From: Gordonia effusa NBRC 100432
Lineage (GTDB): Bacteria > Actinomycetota > Actinomycetes > Mycobacteriales > Mycobacteriaceae
Direction: 5' to 3'
Length of the DNA: 64,000 bases
Assembly (NCBI RefSeq): GCF_000241305.1
Contig: NZ_BAEH01000110.1
Coordinates: forward strand, 1 to 64,000
In this document: piece after piece, positions 14,891-24,877 of the stretch
How the letters are laid out: every line of letters begins with the position of its first letter
How positions within the stretch are numbered: position 1 is the stretch's first letter
Made by a program: the position numbers and the translations under genes
Notes under the pieces: generated by a model
What the model was told of the DNA's origin: nothing
The model's input: only the letters and a program-made list of their open reading frames with translations
The model's database searches: none

Positions 14891-15693
14891 CCAATGCCAC
14901 CACGCGTGGTATCGACAAGGTCGCGAAAGCGGGCAGCGGAGCGCTCGAGCAGACCGGCAACATTGTTCAGTTGTTTGTCGATGTCGTACGTCAGTCTGCC
15001 GTGCGCCCATTTCAATGGCGCGAGTTCATTCAGCAGGCATGGTTCATCGCAAGTGTGACCATCCTGCCGACCGCACTCATCGCGATCCCGTTCGGCGCGA
15101 TCGTCTCACTGCAGACCGGCTCACTGATCAAGCAGATCGGTGCCGAGTCCTACACCGGCGCGGCCAGCGTGCTCGTCGTCATCCAGCAGGGTTCGCCGCT
15201 GGTGACGTCGTTGCTGGTAGCCGGAGCCGCCGGTTCGGCGGTCGCCGCCGATCTTGGTTCACGAACCATTCGTGAAGAGATCGACGCGATGGAAGTACTC
15301 GGCATCAACCCGATCCAGCGGTTGGTTGTGCCACGCGTGTTGGCTATGGTTCTGGTCGCCATCTTGCTCAACGGCCTCGTCGCCGTCGTCGGTATCGGTG
15401 GTGGTTACTTCTTCAACGTGGTGGTGCAGGGCGGAACGCCGGGCGCCTACCTCGCCTCATTCGGATCGCTCGCCCAGCTACCCGACCTGTACATTTCGAC
15501 GATCAAGGCAGCCATCTTCGGCGTGATCGCCGGCATCGTGGCAGCCTATAAGGGCCTACACCCGCGGGGTGGCCCGAAAGGCGTTGGTGACGCGGTCAAC
15601 CAGAGCGTTGTCATCACGTTCCTGCTGCTGTTCTTCGCAAACCTGATCATCACCGCGGTCTACCTGCAGATCGTCCCGGCGAAGGGATCGTAG
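14887..15693 (+). CDS. yrbEA: YrbEA/MlaE-family Mce permease
   Basis: This is the first of two permease subunits of the Mce lipid importer. The 268-residue membrane protein has about five to six hydrophobic segments. The MlaE signatures are ESYTGAASVLVVIQQGSP, LVAGAAGSAVAADLGSRTIR and the conserved EEIDAMEVLGINPIQRLVVP. It is coupled to mkl by an ATGA overlap and followed five nt later by the second permease. Confidence 0.94.
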   Translation: MTNATTRGIDKVAKAGSGALEQTGNIVQLFVDVVRQSAVRPFQWREFIQQAWFIASVTILPTALIAIPFGAIVSLQTGSLIKQIGAESYTGAASVLVVIQQGSPLVTSLLVAGAAGSAVAADLGSRTIREEIDAMEVLGINPIQRLVVPRVLAMVLVAILLNGLVAVVGIGGGYFFNVVVQGGTPGAYLASFGSLAQLPDLYISTIKAAIFGVIAGIVAAYKGLHPRGGPKGVGDAVNQSVVITFLLLFFANLIITAVYLQIVPAKGS

Positions 15694-15698
15694 ACTTC

Positions 15699-16571
15699 AT
15701 GACCGGAGGCGCGACAATCGCGAAGTCTCGGTCCGAATACATCGGATACGAGGCGAAGAAACAGCTCGGCAAACCACTCAAGGTGCTCGACGGTGCCGGC
15801 GAGCAGATGTCCTTCTACGGACGCGCACTGCTGTGGATTCCGCGCACGCTGACCCACTACTACCGCGAGGTCCTACGACTTCTCGCCGAGGTGGCGTTCG
15901 GTTCGGGCGGCTTGGCCGTGATCGGCGGCACCGTCGGTGTGATGGTGCTGATGTCGGGATTCACCGGCGTCGTCGTCGGACTGCAGGGCTATGCGGCCCT
16001 CGACCAGCTCGGTTCCCAGGCATTGACCGGCTTCCTGTCGGCGTATGTGAACACTCGTGAGGTCGCGCCGCTGGTCGCTGGCTTGTCGCTGTCGGCGACC
16101 GTTGGCTGTGGTTTCACCGCGCAGCTGGGCGCGATGCGGATCTCCGAAGAGATCGACGCGCTCGAAGTGATGGCCGTGCCGTCGGTGCCGTACCTGGTCA
16201 CCACTCGTGTGATCGCCGGTTTCGTCGCCGTCATCCCGCTTTACGTGCTCGGTCTGCTCGCGGCCTACCTGGCGTCGAGAACCATCAATACGGTCTTCAA
16301 CGGGCAATCCAGCGGGTCCTATGACCACTACTTCAACCTGTTCCTACCGCCCGAGGACGTCTTATGGTCCTTCGGCAAGGTCCTCATCTTCGCCTTCGTG
16401 ATCATCCTCGTGCACTGCTACTACGGCTACTACGCCTCCGGCGGTCCCGCCGGCGTCGGCGTGGCGGTCGGCCACGCGGTCCGTACCGCGCTGGTGCTTA
16501 TCGCAGTGCTCGACTTCTTCCTCGGTCTCGCGATCTGGGGAACGTCGACGACGGTTCGGGTGGCGGGCTGA
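15699..16571 (+). CDS. yrbEB: YrbEB/MlaE-family Mce permease
   Basis: This is the second permease subunit, pairing with YrbEA. The 290 residues contain LSLSATVGCGFTAQLGAMRI, then SEEIDALEVMAVPSVPYLVT, the motif shared by the family, and several transmembrane helices. The N-terminal 40 residues are cytosolic and longer than in YrbEA, as usual for the B subunit. It is followed three nt later by mceA. Confidence 0.94.
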   Translation: MTGGATIAKSRSEYIGYEAKKQLGKPLKVLDGAGEQMSFYGRALLWIPRTLTHYYREVLRLLAEVAFGSGGLAVIGGTVGVMVLMSGFTGVVVGLQGYAALDQLGSQALTGFLSAYVNTREVAPLVAGLSLSATVGCGFTAQLGAMRISEEIDALEVMAVPSVPYLVTTRVIAGFVAVIPLYVLGLLAAYLASRTINTVFNGQSSGSYDHYFNLFLPPEDVLWSFGKVLIFAFVIILVHCYYGYYASGGPAGVGVAVGHAVRTALVLIAVLDFFLGLAIWGTSTTVRVAG

Positions 16572-16574
16572 TCT

Positions 16575-17909
16575 ATGGCGCTTTTCCGACGCAGACTTCT
16601 CGGCCTCGCGTTCTTCGTGGTCATCGCCCTGTTCCTGGGCGGCACGATCATGAAGTTCCAGGGCACGTTCACCTCGACCGACGATGTGACTCTCAAGACC
16701 GACTCGGCGGGCAACTCGCTCTCGCCCAACGCCGATGTCAAGGCGCGCGGCATGGTCGTCGGCACGGTGAAGGAGATCAAACAGTCTCCCGACGGCACCG
16801 TCGACGTGATCTTGGCGATCAACCCGGACAAGATCTCGCTGCTGCCCGCCAACACGACGGCGCGCGTCTTGCCCAAGACCCTGTTCGGTGAGCGTTATGT
16901 GGCCTTGCAGGTTCCGCAAGACACCTCCTCGCCCGCACTCACCTCCGGCTCGATCATTCAGACCGACGCCAGCGGCAACGCCAAGGAAGTTCAGGATCTG
17001 TTCGATCGACTGCTGCCGTTGCTCGAAGCCATTCCGCCGCAAGACCTCAACGTCACGCTGACGTCGCTCTCGCAGGCATTGTCGGGACGTGGCGAACAAC
17101 TCGGCACGACCTTCGAAGAGCTCAATCAGATCTTCTCGAAGATCAACGACAACACCGACGAACTGCAAGGCACCCTGCGTGGGCTGGCGAGCTTCTCGCA
17201 GACCTACTCCGAGGCACTGCCCGACGTTATCGACGGCCTGGACAACCTCCGGATCACCGGCAACACGCTCGTCGAACGGCAGGGAGACCTGCGGACCTTG
17301 ATCGCGACGCTGGGTGTCGCGGCCACCGACACCACGAAGTTCTTGCGTACCAACAAGACTGACCTGATCAATCTGTTCATCGGTTCCAAGGACTATCTCT
17401 GGGGCCTGGCGAATCAGTCGCCGGTCTTCGGCTGCACCTTCAAGAACTTCGCGACCCTCATTCCCGAGTCGCGCAAGATCGTCGGCGAGGGCACGCCCAA
17501 TCCGGGTGTTCGCGTGGGACTGCAATTCGTCAACCCACGTGGCCGGTACCTGCCGAACCAGGATGAGCCGCGCAACTTCGAGGTCAACCGCGGTCCAACC
17601 TGCTACCAGCCGCCGACCAACGGTCGTCCGTTCCCGCAATACCCCGGTGGCGGCCTGGCCGACGGCTCGTACCAGCCACCGTCGCGTAACCCCGGACCAC
17701 GTAACGTCCCCGGCATGCCCCGGGCCCAGTTCTCGACGACTCCGATCGGGAACATCACACGGTCCAACGCGTTCGACGACCCCGCCTACCGCGCGCAGCT
17801 GCAGTTGATCTACGGCGGCACCACTGGCTATGCACCCGGCAAAGTCCCCACCTGGGTCACCTTGATCGGCGGCACCGTTTTGCAAGGGGCGGAGGTCACC
17901 ATCAAATGA
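16575..17909 (+). CDS. mceA: MceA-family protein
   Basis: MceA is one of six MCE-domain subunits that build the periplasmic lipid conduit. The 444-residue protein has an N-terminal membrane anchor (about residues 8-28). The MCE/MlaD domain follows, with GNSLSPNADVKARGMVVGTV and LLPANTTARVLPKTLFGERY. Next come a helical region and a Pro/Asn-rich C-terminal tail. It overlaps mceB by 4 nt. The locus number used for mycobacterial mce operons cannot be assigned here. Confidence 0.92.
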   Translation: MALFRRRLLGLAFFVVIALFLGGTIMKFQGTFTSTDDVTLKTDSAGNSLSPNADVKARGMVVGTVKEIKQSPDGTVDVILAINPDKISLLPANTTARVLPKTLFGERYVALQVPQDTSSPALTSGSIIQTDASGNAKEVQDLFDRLLPLLEAIPPQDLNVTLTSLSQALSGRGEQLGTTFEELNQIFSKINDNTDELQGTLRGLASFSQTYSEALPDVIDGLDNLRITGNTLVERQGDLRTLIATLGVAATDTTKFLRTNKTDLINLFIGSKDYLWGLANQSPVFGCTFKNFATLIPESRKIVGEGTPNPGVRVGLQFVNPRGRYLPNQDEPRNFEVNRGPTCYQPPTNGRPFPQYPGGGLADGSYQPPSRNPGPRNVPGMPRAQFSTTPIGNITRSNAFDDPAYRAQLQLIYGGTTGYAPGKVPTWVTLIGGTVLQGAEVTIK

Positions 17910-18991
17910 AGTCCCTATTTTGGCCGCTTTTCAAACTGATCACCTTCGCGGTGATCACCGTGCTGGCGACGAGTGCGCTCGCGCTGACCATCGCCAATTC
18001 CGGCGCTGGCGGCGACAACGACTACAAGGCTGTTTTCAGCGAAGCTCAGATGCTCAATCCGGGCGACGACGTCCGGATCGCCGGTGTCCGCGTCGGCCAG
18101 GTCAACGACGTCGCGGTATATGACCGCAATCGGGCGCTGGTCTCGTTCAGCATCGACCGCGACAACTTGCCCGACGGCACCCAGGTCTACATCCGCTACC
18201 GGAACCTCACCGGCCTGCGGTACCTCGCGCTCGAAAAGGGCGCGGGTGACGCGAGCAAGACACTGGCCCCCGGCCACACCTTCGGCGCGCTGCCCGGCGA
18301 GAACGACACGCATCCCGCGGTGAACCTCACCGAGCTGTTCAACGGCTTCAAACCGCTGTTCCGTCAACTCCAGCCATCCGACGTAAATAAGCTGGCGGAC
18401 TTGATCATTCAGGTTTTCCAAGGGGAGAGCGGATCGATCAGTTCACTGGTGTCCAACACCAGTGAGTTGACCAACGCGCTGGCCGACAAAGACAAGGTGA
18501 TCGGGGATCTGATCACCAATCTCACTACGGTGCTCGACACGGTCAACACCCACGATCAGCAGTTCACCGATCTCCTCGTCAACACCGAGAAATTGGTGAC
18601 CGGCCTTGCCGCACAACGTGGTTCGGTTGGCTCGGCGATCAGCTCGGTATCTCGACTCACCTCGGTGACCGGTGACATCCTGTCCAAGACTCGCCCGGCA
18701 ATCCAGGGCGATATCGCCGGACTGAAGTCACTGTCGGATCAGATCACCGCACGTGACAAGGATGTCGAAGCGATTCTTACCAACTTGCCGGTCAAGCTCG
18801 AAAAGATCGGCCGCGCAGCGACATTCGGCTCGTGGTTCCAGTTCTATCTCTGCGGCGTCGACGTGGTGGCCGGCAACGGTAAGTCGACGTTGCTGACGCA
18901 GCCGCTGGTACCGCTGCCCGATATCAACCATGTCCTCTACACCAGTGCGGCGACTCGCTGCTGGCGTAACAACGACCGACCGGGAGGGTGA
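17906..18991 (+). CDS. mceB: MceB-family protein
   Basis: The 361-residue MCE protein has one N-terminal transmembrane segment (about residues 8-30). The MCE domain contains FSEAQMLNPGDDVRIAGVRV and RYRNLTGLRYLALEKG. A long helical region with repeated heptad-like patterns follows (about residues 155-290). The C-terminus carries FYLCGVDVVAGN, typical of MceB. It is coupled to mceA (4-nt overlap) and mceC follows two nt later. Confidence 0.92.
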   Translation: MKSLFWPLFKLITFAVITVLATSALALTIANSGAGGDNDYKAVFSEAQMLNPGDDVRIAGVRVGQVNDVAVYDRNRALVSFSIDRDNLPDGTQVYIRYRNLTGLRYLALEKGAGDASKTLAPGHTFGALPGENDTHPAVNLTELFNGFKPLFRQLQPSDVNKLADLIIQVFQGESGSISSLVSNTSELTNALADKDKVIGDLITNLTTVLDTVNTHDQQFTDLLVNTEKLVTGLAAQRGSVGSAISSVSRLTSVTGDILSKTRPAIQGDIAGLKSLSDQITARDKDVEAILTNLPVKLEKIGRAATFGSWFQFYLCGVDVVAGNGKSTLLTQPLVPLPDINHVLYTSAATRCWRNNDRPGG

Positions 18992-18993
18992 AG

Positions 18994-20151
18994 ATGAGCG
19001 ATAACACACCTTCGCCCGACGACGCGACCGCGCCGATCGAGATTCCCTCGAGCAGCACCGCGGCCACGTCGGGTACACCGCAGAACGAAACGCCGGAACA
19101 GGAAAACGTCCCACATAAGAGCCGACGTTTCGGCGGCCGGCGCAGCCCGGTCAGCGTTGGCGCGATGGGCATCATGATCCTGCTGATGGTCGCGTCGGCG
19201 TCGTTCTATCTGACGCAGCTGCCCATCGTCGGAGCCGGCGCTCGGTACACCGCGAAGTTCACCGAGGCTGCCGGGCTCAAGTCGGGCAACGAAGTCCGGG
19301 TCGCCGGAATCAAGGTCGGCGACGTGGAAAGCGTCAGCCTCAACGGCGACCGCGTCGATGTGAAGTTCCGCGTCTCCAACACCTGGATCGGTAATCAGAC
19401 CCAGGCATCGATCCAGATCAAGACGGTCCTCGGCCAGAAGTATCTCGGACTCACCCCGCGTGGCTCCAAGCCGCTCGACCCGGAGGATCCGATCACCGAC
19501 ACCGTCTCGCCCTACGACGTCATCGACGCGTTCTCGGACGCCTCGGATCAGATCGAAGAACTCGACACCGATCAGGTGGCGAAGTCGCTGACCACGCTGT
19601 CCGAAGCGTTTTCCGGCACCGCCGGTGACATCGGGCCTTCGTTGAAGGGCATCAGCCGACTCTCGCAGACGATCGCCAGCCGCGACCAGGAAGTCCAGAA
19701 ACTGCTCGGCGCGACCAAGAAGACCTCGCAGATCCTGGCCGACCGCAACGAAGAGTTCACCCGGCTGATCGCCGGCGCCGGCCAATTGCTCGACGAGCTG
19801 AACAATCGGCAGCAGGCGATCTCCACACTGCTGTCGTCGACGACGACGCTGAGCACGGCGCTGTCCGGAATCGTCAAAGACAATCAGGCGCAGATCGGTC
19901 CGGCGTTGCAATCGGTGCAACAGGTGGCCGCACTGCTCACTAAGCAGAATGCCAACTTGCGCAAGACAATTCAGTACATGGCGCCGTTCTATCGCATCTA
20001 CGCGAACGTGCTCGGAAACGGCCGCTGGTTTGAGTCCGCGGTCACCAACCTGCTGCCGCCGGCGTTGCCGCAGCAGAATACGACGCGTCCGCCGAATATG
20101 AACAAGTCCGGCGCACAGCAGCAGAACAACGGCGGAACGGCGGCCGGATAA
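18994..20151 (+). CDS. mceC: MceC-family protein
   Basis: The ATG at 18994 is preferred to a GTG at 18988 because GGGAGG stands six nt upstream; the GTG would abut it. The 385-residue product has a cytosolic Pro/Ser/Thr-rich N-terminus of about 50 residues and a membrane anchor. The MCE domain has FTEAAGLKSGNEVRVAGIKV and IKTVLGQKYLGLTPRG. A long helical needle region follows, and the tail is Asn/Gln-rich. The stop shares one base with the mceD start (TAATG). Confidence 0.91.
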   Translation: MSDNTPSPDDATAPIEIPSSSTAATSGTPQNETPEQENVPHKSRRFGGRRSPVSVGAMGIMILLMVASASFYLTQLPIVGAGARYTAKFTEAAGLKSGNEVRVAGIKVGDVESVSLNGDRVDVKFRVSNTWIGNQTQASIQIKTVLGQKYLGLTPRGSKPLDPEDPITDTVSPYDVIDAFSDASDQIEELDTDQVAKSLTTLSEAFSGTAGDIGPSLKGISRLSQTIASRDQEVQKLLGATKKTSQILADRNEEFTRLIAGAGQLLDELNNRQQAISTLLSSTTTLSTALSGIVKDNQAQIGPALQSVQQVAALLTKQNANLRKTIQYMAPFYRIYANVLGNGRWFESAVTNLLPPALPQQNTTRPPNMNKSGAQQQNNGGTAAG

Positions 20152-21491
20152 TGACTACTCCCGACCTGACCCAAACGCAGGGCCCTGGCCGTTGGTTCAC
20201 GCCGCGGCACATCGTGATGCTGGTAATCGGACTGATCGTCGCGCTGGTGGTTGCCTCGGTCCTGTGGTGGCTCTTCAGCGGCCTCGGCACCACGAAGATC
20301 AACGCCACCTTCAAACGCGCCGTCGGCATCTACGCCGGCTCCGACGTCCGGGTTCTCGGTGTGAAAGTCGGCAAAGTCGACGAGGTCACCCCCGACGGCG
20401 ACGTGGTGCGGGTGAAGATGACTGTCGATCGCGGCGTGAAATTGCCGACCGACGTGCGCGCACTGGAAGTGGTGCCGTCGATCGTCGCCGACCGTTTTGT
20501 GCAGCTGGCTCCCGCGTATTCCGGTGGCGAGCAGGCCGGTCGCGAGATCACCCTGACCAAAGACCAGACCATGGTTCCGGTCGAGGTCGACGACCTGTAC
20601 GCGAATCTGCAGAAGCTGTCCAACTCGCTCGGACCAAACGGGGTCAACAAGCAGGGCGCGCTGAGCGACGTCGTCAAGACCGGTGCGGACAACCTCAAGG
20701 GCAACGGCGCACAGCTCGGTGAGGCCATCACCAACCTGTCGAAGGCATCGACCACGCTGAGCGATTCGCGCGGCAACCTCGTCGACACCATCAAGAACCT
20801 CAACGTCTTCGTAGGTGCGTTGCGCGACAACGACACTCAGGTTCGTCAGTTCAACTCGCAGATGGCGTCGTTCAGCTCATTCCTCGCCGGTGAACGTCAG
20901 CAACTGGGGCTTTCGCTGAACAAGCTGTCGATCGCGCTCGGCGATGTCGCCGGGTTCGTCGAAGACAACCAGCAGGCCCTGGGCGACACGGTGCGTTCAC
21001 TGCAGCCGACCACCAAAGCGCTGGCCGACAACAAGGAACACCTGAAAGAAATTTTCACGGTGCTGCCGGTCACCATCAACAACCTGATCAACGCGTACGA
21101 CGCGGAGTCGGGAACGTTGGCCATGCGGTTGACCCTGACCGACCTGCAGGACCTGATCGGCGCTCAGTGCCGCCTGCTCGACCTGGGCAAGCTGATGCCG
21201 GGTAACCCTGCCTTCACCCAGTTCAGCAACACCCTGCGGCCGCTTATCTCGCAGTGTGAGGCGATCGGGCAACAGATCAACAAGGGTGTCTTGCAGCCGC
21301 TCTTGCCGGTCCTGCCGTTCGGCATTATGAGCAACGACAAGACTCAGCGGTATCCGGTGCCGGGCACCCGGGGTTCTAACCCCGATCCGAGCCTGAAGGT
21401 CGGACCGGGTTCCCCGAAGACGCCGTCGGCATCGACGACGAAGGCCCCGACCTCGACTACACCGAAGCCCTCGCAGCGAGGTGGAAACTGA
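20151..21491 (+). CDS. mceD: MceD-family protein
   Basis: The 446-residue MCE protein has a transmembrane helix at about residues 21-43. The MCE domain includes FKRAVGIYAGSDVRVLGVKV and VVPSIVADRFVQLAP. An extended helical segment and a Pro/Ser/Thr-rich tail of about 40 residues complete it. Its length and the tail match mycobacterial MceD. It shares one base with the start of mceE. Confidence 0.92.
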   Translation: MTTPDLTQTQGPGRWFTPRHIVMLVIGLIVALVVASVLWWLFSGLGTTKINATFKRAVGIYAGSDVRVLGVKVGKVDEVTPDGDVVRVKMTVDRGVKLPTDVRALEVVPSIVADRFVQLAPAYSGGEQAGREITLTKDQTMVPVEVDDLYANLQKLSNSLGPNGVNKQGALSDVVKTGADNLKGNGAQLGEAITNLSKASTTLSDSRGNLVDTIKNLNVFVGALRDNDTQVRQFNSQMASFSSFLAGERQQLGLSLNKLSIALGDVAGFVEDNQQALGDTVRSLQPTTKALADNKEHLKEIFTVLPVTINNLINAYDAESGTLAMRLTLTDLQDLIGAQCRLLDLGKLMPGNPAFTQFSNTLRPLISQCEAIGQQINKGVLQPLLPVLPFGIMSNDKTQRYPVPGTRGSNPDPSLKVGPGSPKTPSASTTKAPTSTTPKPSQRGGN

Positions 21492-22813
21492 TGCGCACAC
21501 GCCTAATCGCCCTCATCGGCGCGTTGACGGTCGTCGCCGTGGTTGCCACCGGTTGCGGCGGAATTCAGTCGGTCCCGCTGCCCGGCGGCGTCGACACCGG
21601 GTCCAACCCGCGTACCTATCTGATCAAATTCGACGATGTGCTCGACCTGGTTCCACAGTCGACCGTCAAACGCGACGGTGTGACCGTTGGCCGGATCGTC
21701 GACATCTCGATCCCCAAGGATCAGTGGCAGGCCATCGTCAAGATCGAGGTCCGCAACAATGTCGACCTATCGAATCAAGCACACGCGGCGATTCAGCAGA
21801 CCGCCCTGCTCGGCGAGAAGTTCGTCGGCCTGAGCGAACCGGCCGGCTCGGCCGGTTCGCCGCGTCAGGACGAGTCGGTGCCGATCAGTGGACTCGACGA
21901 CAAGGGGCAACCGCGAACCCGCACGGCGACCGACATCGAGCAGGTTCTCGGCGCGTTGTCGATGCTGCTCAACGGCGGCGGCCTGAATCAGCTGGAGCCG
22001 ATCGTCCGCGAGCTCAATAAGGCGATGGGACATACCAACTCCTATGGCGGCGACGACAACGGCAAGAACAGCCTCAAATCGCTGATCGGCAACGCCGACC
22101 GGCTGATCGCCAACCTGAACAAGCAGCGTGACGATATCGTTTCGGCCATCGACGGACTCGACAAGCTGTCGGGTCGTGCGGCCAATCAGAAGGCGCAGAT
22201 CAGCCGCATTCTCGAGCAGTTGCCGGCCGCGGTCGCGGTGCTCGAAGAGCAGCGTCCCCAGTTCGTCGATCTGTTGACCAAACTCGACAAGCTCGGCCAA
22301 GTCGGCGTCGACGTTCTCGGCAAGTCGCGTGATGCGATCATCGCCGACCTCAAGGCGCTGCGTCCGATTCTGTCGTCGTTGACCAAGTCGGCTCCCGACC
22401 TCATCACGGCCGCGCCGCTGATGTTGACCGTGCCGTTCCCGGACTGGCTGACTCCTGCCGCGCACGGCGACTCGGTCAACCTGTTCATGACGCTCGACCT
22501 GCGGTTGCTCAATCAGCTCGAAGCGCTCGGCGTAGGACAGGGCAATCCGGTCTACTCGCCGCCGAAGTCGAAAGACATCCCGGTCAACGGCAATAACCCG
22601 TACTACAAGGGCAACGGTCCCCGGTGGGGCTGGCCGACGATCAGTCTGCTGCCGCCCGCGCCCAATTCGCGGCCCGGGCCTAATACGCCACCGTCGGGCG
22701 GACGTTACCCAGCGGCGGCCAAGAAGAAGCAGCAGTACTCGTTGCTGCCGCCGCCGATTCCTGGCCAGACCTACCTCGACGGCCCACTCGCGATGATCGG
22801 AGCGAGCCGATGA
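21491..22813 (+). CDS. mceE: MceE-family lipoprotein (LprK-like)
   Basis: MceE proteins are the lipoprotein members of the Mce complex. The signal ends in a lipobox VVATGC around residue 22, giving a lipidated cysteine. The MCE domain contains FDDVLDLVPQSTVKRDGVTV and GRIVDISIP, then AAIQQTALLGEKFVGLSEP. The C-terminal region is proline-rich. It has 440 residues and overlaps mceF by 4 nt. Confidence 0.93.
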   Translation: MRTRLIALIGALTVVAVVATGCGGIQSVPLPGGVDTGSNPRTYLIKFDDVLDLVPQSTVKRDGVTVGRIVDISIPKDQWQAIVKIEVRNNVDLSNQAHAAIQQTALLGEKFVGLSEPAGSAGSPRQDESVPISGLDDKGQPRTRTATDIEQVLGALSMLLNGGGLNQLEPIVRELNKAMGHTNSYGGDDNGKNSLKSLIGNADRLIANLNKQRDDIVSAIDGLDKLSGRAANQKAQISRILEQLPAAVAVLEEQRPQFVDLLTKLDKLGQVGVDVLGKSRDAIIADLKALRPILSSLTKSAPDLITAAPLMLTVPFPDWLTPAAHGDSVNLFMTLDLRLLNQLEALGVGQGNPVYSPPKSKDIPVNGNNPYYKGNGPRWGWPTISLLPPAPNSRPGPNTPPSGGRYPAAAKKKQQYSLLPPPIPGQTYLDGPLAMIGASR

Positions 22814-24057
22814 TTCTCACTCGCTTGGTGAAGATTCAGCTGATCGTGTTCGTGATCGTCGGTATCGTCACCCTCGTCTACGTGGCTGGTAAATACGCCA
22901 AAGTCGATCGTCTGACCGGCTTTAGCGAATACACCGTCACCGCGCAGCTGCCCGAATCGTCTGGCGGCATCTTCACTAACGCCGAAGTCACCTATCAGGG
23001 TGTGCCGGTCGGCCGTGTGTCGAAGTTGGAGCTCACCAAATCGGGTGTGAACGTGGTGATGCGGCTCAACAAGCGCGGACCCGACGTTCCGGCGTCGGCC
23101 GTCGCGGTGATCTCCAACCGTTCGGCGATCGGCGAGCAGTTCGTCGACCTCCAGCCGACGTCGGCGACGGGGCCTTATCTCTACGACGGATCGGTGATCA
23201 CCAAATCGTCGATCCCGCCCCCGCTGGAAGATGTGGTCAACTCGGCCCTTGACTTCGCCGAATCGGTGCCGGTCGAAGACCTGCACACCGTCATCGTCGA
23301 GCTGGGTAAGGCGTTCAACGGGCAGGGGGAGAACCTGACTCGTCTGGTGACGTCGTTGGGCAATCTATCCAAGGCCGGCGTCGAGTCTTTGCCGCAGACC
23401 ATCTCGCTGATCCAGAACTCGAATGTCGTACTGGCGACGCAATCTGAACAGTCCGACCAGATCCTCAGCTGGGCGCGCAACCTCGACCTGGTAACCGCGA
23501 CGCTGGCCGCCGCGGACCCCGACGTCCGGCGGTTGCTGACCACCGGTACCGCGACGTCGACGCAGCTGTCCAACCTGCTGCAAAAACAGGGCGCCGACAT
23601 CACCAAGGTGGTGCACGACCTCGGTTCGACGTTCAAGACCATCGAACCGGCGGGTTGGTCCACCAACGCCGCGGTCGCGATGCTGTCCGCGCTTTCGGCC
23701 GGTTCGCATTCGCCGGCGCGCGGTGACGGGCAGATCCACTTCGGCATCGTGCTGGAAACCAACAACCCGGCCGCGTGTACTCAGGGGTATGAGAGCACCC
23801 AGGCGTTGATCGCGAAGATGAAGGCCAAGAACCCGAACTTCGACATCAATAACGACGACTTCCCGTTCAACACCAAGGCCGAATGTACTGTGCCGCAAGG
23901 TTCGCCGACCGGCGTACGCAGTGCGCGGCGTGCGGCGTTGGCTAATCCGGACTACCCGCAGCCGTGGGATAACAAGCCGAAGAAAGATCCGGATAAGTTG
24001 AACCTCAATCCACTCGCTACCCAATTGGCATTCCTGCTGGGGGTCCACGCGAAGTGA
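22810..24057 (+). CDS. mceF: MceF-family protein
   Basis: The last MCE subunit has 415 residues with one N-terminal membrane helix (about residues 7-27). The MCE domain contains LPESSGGIFTNAEVTYQGVP and VISNRSAIGEQFVDLQP, then the helical needle region. The C-terminus holds CTQGYESTQALIAK, similar to other MceF proteins. A hairpin follows the stop, so the operon proper may end here before the Mce-associated genes. Confidence 0.92.
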   Translation: MILTRLVKIQLIVFVIVGIVTLVYVAGKYAKVDRLTGFSEYTVTAQLPESSGGIFTNAEVTYQGVPVGRVSKLELTKSGVNVVMRLNKRGPDVPASAVAVISNRSAIGEQFVDLQPTSATGPYLYDGSVITKSSIPPPLEDVVNSALDFAESVPVEDLHTVIVELGKAFNGQGENLTRLVTSLGNLSKAGVESLPQTISLIQNSNVVLATQSEQSDQILSWARNLDLVTATLAAADPDVRRLLTTGTATSTQLSNLLQKQGADITKVVHDLGSTFKTIEPAGWSTNAAVAMLSALSAGSHSPARGDGQIHFGIVLETNNPAACTQGYESTQALIAKMKAKNPNFDINNDDFPFNTKAECTVPQGSPTGVRSARRAALANPDYPQPWDNKPKKDPDKLNLNPLATQLAFLLGVHAK

Positions 24058-24062
24058 CAGAT

Positions 24063-24106
24063 CCGATGGGGGCCGGGGCGAGTATGTCGGCCGACGCTCC
24101 CATCGG
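24063..24106 (+). terminator. Possible hairpin after mceF
   Basis: CCGATGGG (24063-24070) pairs with CCCATCGG (24099-24106), with an inner palindrome GTCGGCCGAC. No T-run follows, so it may be a weak terminator or an mRNA-processing structure. The 145-nt gap to the next gene holds no ORF. Confidence 0.35.
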
Positions 24107-24202
24107 TAGCAGGTTGGCGACCTGTGATTTTGACAGTGACCGGTGCTTGGCATCGGTCAGCGATTCGACCCGGGTTAGCTCGGGTCGCTACAGTGGCGGC
24201 CG

Positions 24203-24877
24203 ATGAGTTCAGCAGAAAAGAAGACCGCGCCAGTAAAACGGGCGAAAAAGTCTGTCGATGGTGCGAAGGTCGGTTCCGCGCCGATCACGGTAGTTATAGC
24301 CTTCTCCCTCGCGATAGTCGCGCTGGTGGCGGCGGTCGGAGCGGTCGGCGTCTTCGGGTATCGCGCCTACGACGTCTATTTCAACGAGAAGCCGAGTCAA
24401 TCGGCGCGCGAGAATGCCGTCGACGCCGCCGAGACCGCGATTCTCAACGTGCTGACCATCGATCCGCGCGATCCGGGCGCCTGGCAGCGTCGCATCGATT
24501 CGTCGATGACCGGCGAAGCGCGTAAGCAATTCACCGTGCAGGTCGTCAACTCGTTGCGGGAGCGGCTGAGCAAAGCGGGCGACAACGCCGCCACGATTAC
24601 CGCGCGCATTACGCGCAGCGCGGCCACCGAGGTCAACGTAGACGATCAGACCGGTTCGGTCATCGTCTACGCGGCGGCAACCCCGAAGCGCAATGGCAAG
24701 GCAGAGGAGTCGACGCCATTCGGGTTCCTGGTGACGGTTGGTAAAGAAGGTGGCGACCACTGGCGAGCCACCAATGTCACCCCGCTGGACTCGATGGCAT
24801 TACAGGAACCGGCTACCGGCGACACCCAGCAACAACCTGGTGCCACGACGACGCCGGCTCCGAGCGGAGGTAACTGA
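24203..24877 (+). CDS. Mce-associated membrane protein
   Basis: The 224-residue protein has a short basic cytosolic N-terminus (KKTAPVKRAKKS) and one transmembrane helix around residues 29-53. An exported domain of the Mas type contains AAETAILNVLTIDPRDPGAW and the beta-strand region DQTGSVIVYAAATPKRN. Mce-associated proteins of this kind usually follow mce operons and are thought to support the complex. It overlaps the next gene by one base. The ATG is not preceded by an obvious Shine-Dalgarno sequence. Confidence 0.85.
   Translation: MSSAEKKTAPVKRAKKSVDGAKVGSAPITVVIAFSLAIVALVAAVGAVGVFGYRAYDVYFNEKPSQSARENAVDAAETAILNVLTIDPRDPGAWQRRIDSSMTGEARKQFTVQVVNSLRERLSKAGDNAATITARITRSAATEVNVDDQTGSVIVYAAATPKRNGKAEESTPFGFLVTVGKEGGDHWRATNVTPLDSMALQEPATGDTQQQPGATTTPAPSGGN

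Noticed and set aside
16362-17885. Antisense ORF of 507 codons opposite mceA
   Set aside because: Composition-driven shadow of mceA in a high-GC genome, without domain or start signal.
24131-24202. Separate promoter for the Mce-associated genes
   Set aside because: TTGACA near 24131 and TACAGT near 24190 are not at workable spacing. A promoter may exist but I cannot support one.
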